From positions 62,001 to 126,000 of the forward strand of contig JBDWDN010000012.1 of the NCBI GenBank assembly GCA_039977295.1: a stretch of DNA of 64,000 bases. Direction: 5' to 3'. The notes beneath the pieces are model-generated. The model was not told the origin of the DNA. It made no database searches and saw nothing but the letters and a program-made list of their open reading frames with translations. The position numbers and the translations under genes are program-made. Below, piece after piece: positions 60,088 to 64,000 of this stretch. The first letter of the stretch is position 1; each line of letters opens with the position of its first letter. The DNA comes from Hellea sp039977295. GTDB lineage: Bacteria > Pseudomonadota > Alphaproteobacteria > Caulobacterales > Maricaulaceae.

Positions 60088-60996
60088 ATGAGAGTTCTAC
60101 GCACACCAGATACTCGTTTCGAGGACTTACCAGATTATCCCTTTGCGCCGCATTATGTGAAGGTTGGCGGTGATGAGGCGGGCGAGGCTTTGCGCCTGCA
60201 TTATGTTGATCATGGCCCACGGGATGGACAGATCGTGATTATGATGCATGGTGAGCCGAGCTGGTCATTTTTATATCGCCACATGATTTCAAATGTGGCT
60301 GCGGCGGGCTACCGCGTCTTGGCCCCTGATCTGATTGGGTTTGGGAAATCGGATAAACCGAGCGAAACATCTGATTACAGCTATGCCCGTCATTTTGCAT
60401 GGATGAGCGATTGGTTCACCCAGATGGATGTCAGCGGCGCTGTTTTATTTTGCCAAGATTGGGGCGGGCTATTGGGGCTTCGCCTTGTTGCGGCTTTCCC
60501 CGAGCGTTTTGCAGGTGTTATCGCAGCCAATACGGGCCTTCCAACGGGTGAGGGCACACCGTCTGAGGCTTTTACGGCCTGGCAAAAATTCTCTCAAACC
60601 GTCCCTGAATTTCCTGTGGGAAACATTATCAACGGCGCGGCTGTGACTGATCTCTCTGCAGACATCATTGCCGCCTATGACGCGCCTTATCCCGATGAGA
60701 GTTATAAGGCGGGCGCGCGGATTTTCCCAGCGCTTGTTCCCACCACGCCAGATCAAGACGGCGCGGCGGAAAACCGCGAGGCCTGGAAAGTCTTGGCGCA
60801 ATTTGACAAACCCTTCCTCACCTGCTTTTCGGATCAAGACCCTGTCACAGGCGGAGGCGAGAAACATTTCAAGCGCAATATTGCAGGAGCCAATGATCAA
60901 CCTCATCAGATCGTAAAAGGCGGCGGGCATTTCTTGCAAGAAGATGTTCACGGCGAGCTGTCGACAATTATTACTGACTTTATGAAAGCGCTTTAA
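60088..60996 (+). CDS. Haloalkane dehalogenase (alpha/beta hydrolase)
   Basis: 302 residues. Oxyanion loop MHGEPSWSFLYRHM (halide-binding Trp58), nucleophile Asp124 in FCQDWGG with Trp125, acid Asp in CFSDQDPVTGG, and base His in GGGHFLQED are all in place, the pattern of subfamily HLD-I. It hydrolyses C-halogen bonds to alcohol and halide; marine hosts often carry such genes. The next gene starts 3 bases after the stop, so an operon is likely. Confidence 0.88.
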   Translation: MRVLRTPDTRFEDLPDYPFAPHYVKVGGDEAGEALRLHYVDHGPRDGQIVIMMHGEPSWSFLYRHMISNVAAAGYRVLAPDLIGFGKSDKPSETSDYSYARHFAWMSDWFTQMDVSGAVLFCQDWGGLLGLRLVAAFPERFAGVIAANTGLPTGEGTPSEAFTAWQKFSQTVPEFPVGNIINGAAVTDLSADIIAAYDAPYPDESYKAGARIFPALVPTTPDQDGAAENREAWKVLAQFDKPFLTCFSDQDPVTGGGEKHFKRNIAGANDQPHQIVKGGGHFLQEDVHGELSTIITDFMKAL

Positions 60997-60999
60997 TTC

Positions 61000-62142
61000 A
61001 TGAAAAGCCCCTTTGAAACTGATGAGCGCAGAGCCTTTCGCGACACAATTCGCAATTTTGTAGAAACTGAGATTACGCCCTATGCCCATGAGTGGGATGA
61101 GGCCGGCAGCGTGCCTTGGGCGCTGCATGAAAAGCTCGGCGCGCTGGGTATATTTGGTTTTGGCATTGATGAGGAATATGGCGGGCTAGGTTTTGACTGC
61201 CCTTTCATGCGCTGTATTGTGGCGGAAGAAATGAGCAAATGCGGATTTGGCGGCGTGTCTGCGGCGGTGGGCGGACGGGGTATTTCGCTCGACCCGATAC
61301 AGCGCCTCGCAGCCCCAGAGATACGGGACCGCGTGCTGAAAGATATCGTTCTGGGGAAGGTAGGCTCCAGCCTTGGCATTACAGAACCTAGCGGCGGCTC
61401 TGATGTCGCGCGGCTTAAGACTACCGCGAAACGCGATGGCAATCATTTTGTCATTAACGGCTCTAAGACCTTCATCACGGGCGGAATGGAATCCGATTAT
61501 TTCGTGATCGGCGCGCGCACGGGCGGGCCGGGGTTGACGGGGATTTCGCTTTTCTTCGTTGAAAAAGACTCGCCCGGATTTTCCCGCACGCCGCTCTCCA
61601 AGAAAATGGGCTGGTGGGCCTCTAATCAAGCGACGCTTTATTTCGATGATTGCCGCGTGCCCGCGACCAATTTGATGGGGCAAGAGGATTACGGCTTTAT
61701 CTCTATAATGAATAATTTCAATAATGAGCGCTTAACCCTGATCGCCTCGGCCTTGGGTATGATGAAGGCGGCGTTGGAGGATTCTATTGCGTGGGCACAG
61801 CAGCGCGAAACTTTTGGCAAGCCCATGATTAAACACCAAGTTATCCGCCATAAGATTGCCGACATGTCAGCTAAAATCGACGCGGTGGAAAGCTATATGA
61901 ATATGATTTGCTGGAATATGGAGCAGGGGGATATTCCGATTGCGGAGCTATCCAAAGCCAAATTCTTTAGCACCAAAGCCTTGGAATTTGTCGCCTCAGA
62001 AGCCATGCAAATTCTGGGCGGGGCAGGATACCTACGCGGCAACCGCGTCGAATGTATCTACCGCGAAGTTAAGGTCATCGCGATAGGCGGCGGGTCTGAA
62101 GAAATCATGCGCGACTTGGCCGTAAGGCAAATGGGGCTTTAA
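61000..62142 (+). CDS. Acyl-CoA dehydrogenase family protein
   Basis: 380 residues, standard length. FAD and substrate motifs: GSSLGITEPSGGSDVARLKTTA, FVINGSKTFITGGMESDYFVI, QQRETFGKPMIKHQVIRHKIADM, AMQILGGAGYLRGNRVECIYREVKVIAIGGGSEEIMRDL (landmark GGGSEEIMRDL, where family members have a catalytic or FAD-contacting region). Oxidises an acyl-CoA with FAD. Follows the dehalogenase closely. Confidence 0.92.
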   Translation: MKSPFETDERRAFRDTIRNFVETEITPYAHEWDEAGSVPWALHEKLGALGIFGFGIDEEYGGLGFDCPFMRCIVAEEMSKCGFGGVSAAVGGRGISLDPIQRLAAPEIRDRVLKDIVLGKVGSSLGITEPSGGSDVARLKTTAKRDGNHFVINGSKTFITGGMESDYFVIGARTGGPGLTGISLFFVEKDSPGFSRTPLSKKMGWWASNQATLYFDDCRVPATNLMGQEDYGFISIMNNFNNERLTLIASALGMMKAALEDSIAWAQQRETFGKPMIKHQVIRHKIADMSAKIDAVESYMNMICWNMEQGDIPIAELSKAKFFSTKALEFVASEAMQILGGAGYLRGNRVECIYREVKVIAIGGGSEEIMRDLAVRQMGL

Positions 62143-62224
62143 AGGGCTTTGCATTGGGGGATGTTTCCCCCAACGCTATAGTCGGCAAAATGGATATTGT
62201 AATTGGTCCGTTTATGGCTTGGCT

Positions 62225-63700
62225 CTAAGGGAACCCGCCAGCATCTACTGGTAGGCCCGAGAGACGAATAATAGAAGCCAATGACCAGTCTTGATTATCA
62301 CCCACGGCGCTATCTTGATCATCATCTGCTTTGATCAATAGAGGATCGTCATCCGGCGTCCAGCACGGCGCAACATTTACCCAGCTACAAGGATCGCCTT
62401 TCAGCAGTCCTGCAAATGTAGCCGCCACAATGATGGAGCCTAATCGTCCTAACATTTTAGATTTATGCTGACCCGGCAAACTCTCCGCTTCTTTCAAGAT
62501 ATAGAACCAGAGCGCGTCATGATCATCATCAACATTGGCGATGGGCAAACAGAATTTACGCGCAACATCTTTTCCGGAAGGCAGTCCCATTCTTACGCCC
62601 CGCAATAAATTACGAAACGCCAAAACATTCCCAGGGGATGCCATTCCAGGCAATTGCGTCAGGGACAAAGATAGTTTTGTATCAATCCCCATTGCCATTT
62701 GCGGGAACGGCCCTCCGCTCGTGGTCATGTGCAGGAACCAATCCCACTGCACGGTTCGATTTAACGCCATCGGGCGGAAGCCTCGCAGATCATTTCCGCC
62801 TGGATCGAACAATATCACAGGATTGCCAAAGCCTTGATGAGGCTGATTGGTTTGGTAACTATTGCGAACCATCGTATGCCCAAAACGATAAGCCGCCACT
62901 GAGAATTCTACAGGTATGAAGGGCTGATGTTTCCAGTTATAGACGTCTTTTAGGCCCAAATTCCAAACGGTGCGTCCATCCGGTGATGTTGTCTTTTTTA
63001 ACGCATGACCATGAGCATTATCGTTCACAATTCTGCGAACAAAATCATTCCAGAGAACCCATTGATAGAGCCATCTTAATGAATTTCTAGCCGCAGTAAA
63101 ACTATCCTCAATACCCTGGGCTCGGGCGCGGTCAACAAGCGTATTATGGGCCAATAAAAAGGCAAGCTGCAATGACGAGACAATAGAGTTTTCATCATTG
63201 CGCATATCCCCGATTAAAGCGCGGCCTTCCTGGTTGCGAGGTAGATCTGGAAAATTACTGCCTTGAATTTGACCAATCAACAATTTCTCAACATTTCCGG
63301 TCAGGCCCGTATCAGCATGATCATAAAGATAGGGACTATCCTCCGGTCCTCGGCCATAGACATTATCGAGATCGAGGCGCGGCGTGCGAAAATTATGAAG
63401 TTTTTCCGGATCATTTGCGCGCATCAAGCTTGAAGTCGGATCAAATGTAATGTCATGGTCAACAAATTGACCAAAGTAAGTATAGCCAGCAGGAATTTCG
63501 GATTCTCGCGGCGTCGGCCCTTCAACCATCTCATTATTGGCAATATTTTCGAGCAGTAGCTCTAAGTGTCCTGGATTGCGATGTGGGTCAGTTCCCGGAG
63601 GATGCCAGGGCTTTAAATCGCCGCAAATACGTCCAAATGGACCCTGATAAAATTTTGATCTTGGTGTTCCTTCGCCAAGGTTTCTACGCCCATGTGACAT
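62225..63700 (-). CDS. Animal-type haem peroxidase
   Basis: 491 residues from ATG 63700 (GGAGA upstream). Distal His and Asp are in TYFGQFVDHDITFDPTS, GEWG-like loop region LDLDNVYGRGPEDSPYLY, the catalytic Arg region LAFLLAHNTLVDRAR, and proximal His in VAAYRFGHTMVRNSY. No signal peptide is evident. Bacterial members oxidise halides or small substrates with H2O2. The 224 bases upstream show nothing recognised except the next start. Confidence 0.9.
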   Translation of the reverse strand: MSHGRRNLGEGTPRSKFYQGPFGRICGDLKPWHPPGTDPHRNPGHLELLLENIANNEMVEGPTPRESEIPAGYTYFGQFVDHDITFDPTSSLMRANDPEKLHNFRTPRLDLDNVYGRGPEDSPYLYDHADTGLTGNVEKLLIGQIQGSNFPDLPRNQEGRALIGDMRNDENSIVSSLQLAFLLAHNTLVDRARAQGIEDSFTAARNSLRWLYQWVLWNDFVRRIVNDNAHGHALKKTTSPDGRTVWNLGLKDVYNWKHQPFIPVEFSVAAYRFGHTMVRNSYQTNQPHQGFGNPVILFDPGGNDLRGFRPMALNRTVQWDWFLHMTTSGGPFPQMAMGIDTKLSLSLTQLPGMASPGNVLAFRNLLRGVRMGLPSGKDVARKFCLPIANVDDDHDALWFYILKEAESLPGQHKSKMLGRLGSIIVAATFAGLLKGDPCSWVNVAPCWTPDDDPLLIKADDDQDSAVGDNQDWSLASIIRLSGLPVDAGGFP

Positions 63701-63924
63701 GGTAGTCTCCAATATAATTATGTCTTTCGGCCATAGGCAAAAAGCATTGTTAATATGATGGGAGATAAAACGTTAGAAAGTCAGCCCCGCAAAACTCCCA
63801 AATTTATTCTAGCCTAAATCGCAAGTTTTTTCAATACATTTATTTTGAGCATCCGGCCTTTAGCCTAATTCCGTGTTATTTACTGTCCAAAATGTTGATT
63901 ATCGTCAATATTCGGAGTTACGCT

Positions 63925-64000
63925 ATGGGTCAGCCTTGCCAAATATATCTGCAGCGAAGAAGAGGCATTGCCATTGACGGTGGGGCCAAGGAAATCATGG
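63925..64000 (+). CDS. Start of an unidentified gene, cut by window edge
   Basis: ATG 63925 with CGGAG 5-6 bases upstream opens a frame of 25 codons (GQPCQIYLQRRRGIAIDGG...) that runs off the window. Too short to identify. Confidence 0.45.
   Translation, partial: MGQPCQIYLQRRRGIAIDGGAKEIM

Overview
The window looks like a chromosomal segment of a moderate-GC alphaproteobacterium. The clues are two membrane-anchored LytTR regulators, a Tat-exported carotenoid oxygenase, many small lipoproteins, and a GTTC-N7-GTTC site matching the alphaproteobacterial LexA box. A Hyphomonadaceae/Maricaulales-type marine host fits, but that is inference; there is no rRNA gene to confirm it.

Layout. 0-11.6 kb: end of a MacB/FtsX ABC permease and an outer-membrane efflux lipoprotein, an alpha/beta-hydrolase lipoprotein, a divergent MarR/YceI pair with twin operators, two small membrane proteins, a LytTR regulator, an S41-like lipoprotein, a DUF2975/YozG-type HTH pair with its own twin operators, and a GyrB-like protein that has lost its ATPase residues. 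11.7-15.9 kb (minus): a four-gene operon of contractile injection parts (DUF4255/Pvc16-type terminator, unknown protein, sheath with a roughly 180-residue Ala-rich insertion, tube) without baseplate, spike or tape-measure genes. 16.3-22.5 kb (plus), divergent from it: a tightly coupled five-gene operon of MoxR-type AAA+ ATPase, unknown, HExxH-metallopeptidase/VWA fusion, unknown, and PaaK-like AMP ligase. These two operons form the strongest candidate for an undescribed system.

22.6-30.6 kb: ordinary accessory genes (second LytTR regulator, DUF2141 lipoprotein, carotenoid oxygenase, hypotheticals, DUF4287 protein, prolyl-4-hydroxylase-like protein), with a repeated palindromic intergenic element.

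30.7-57.4 kb: a P22-like prophage late region without integrase, repressor or replication genes: small terminase, large terminase split at an ATGA junction, portal, scaffold, capsid, gp10-like tail factor, injection-type proteins, tailspike, amidase and overlapping Rz/Rz1 spanins. Cargo is inserted between the structural genes: a secreted NTR-like protein, a possibly SOS-controlled gene, a GDSL-lipase remnant, and a minus-strand cassette with the same gene set as sxtJ-sxtK-sxtI-sxtL (membrane protein, DUF5989, carbamoyltransferase, SGNH hydrolase). An injection-type protein with a toxin-like C-terminus is followed by an Imm8-like immunity gene.

57.6-64 kb: a LysR/OxyR remnant with an internal deletion, tRNA-Ser(GCU), and metabolic genes (FAH-family hydrolase, ParB-like protein, haloalkane dehalogenase, acyl-CoA dehydrogenase, animal-type haem peroxidase), ending in a gene cut by the window edge.
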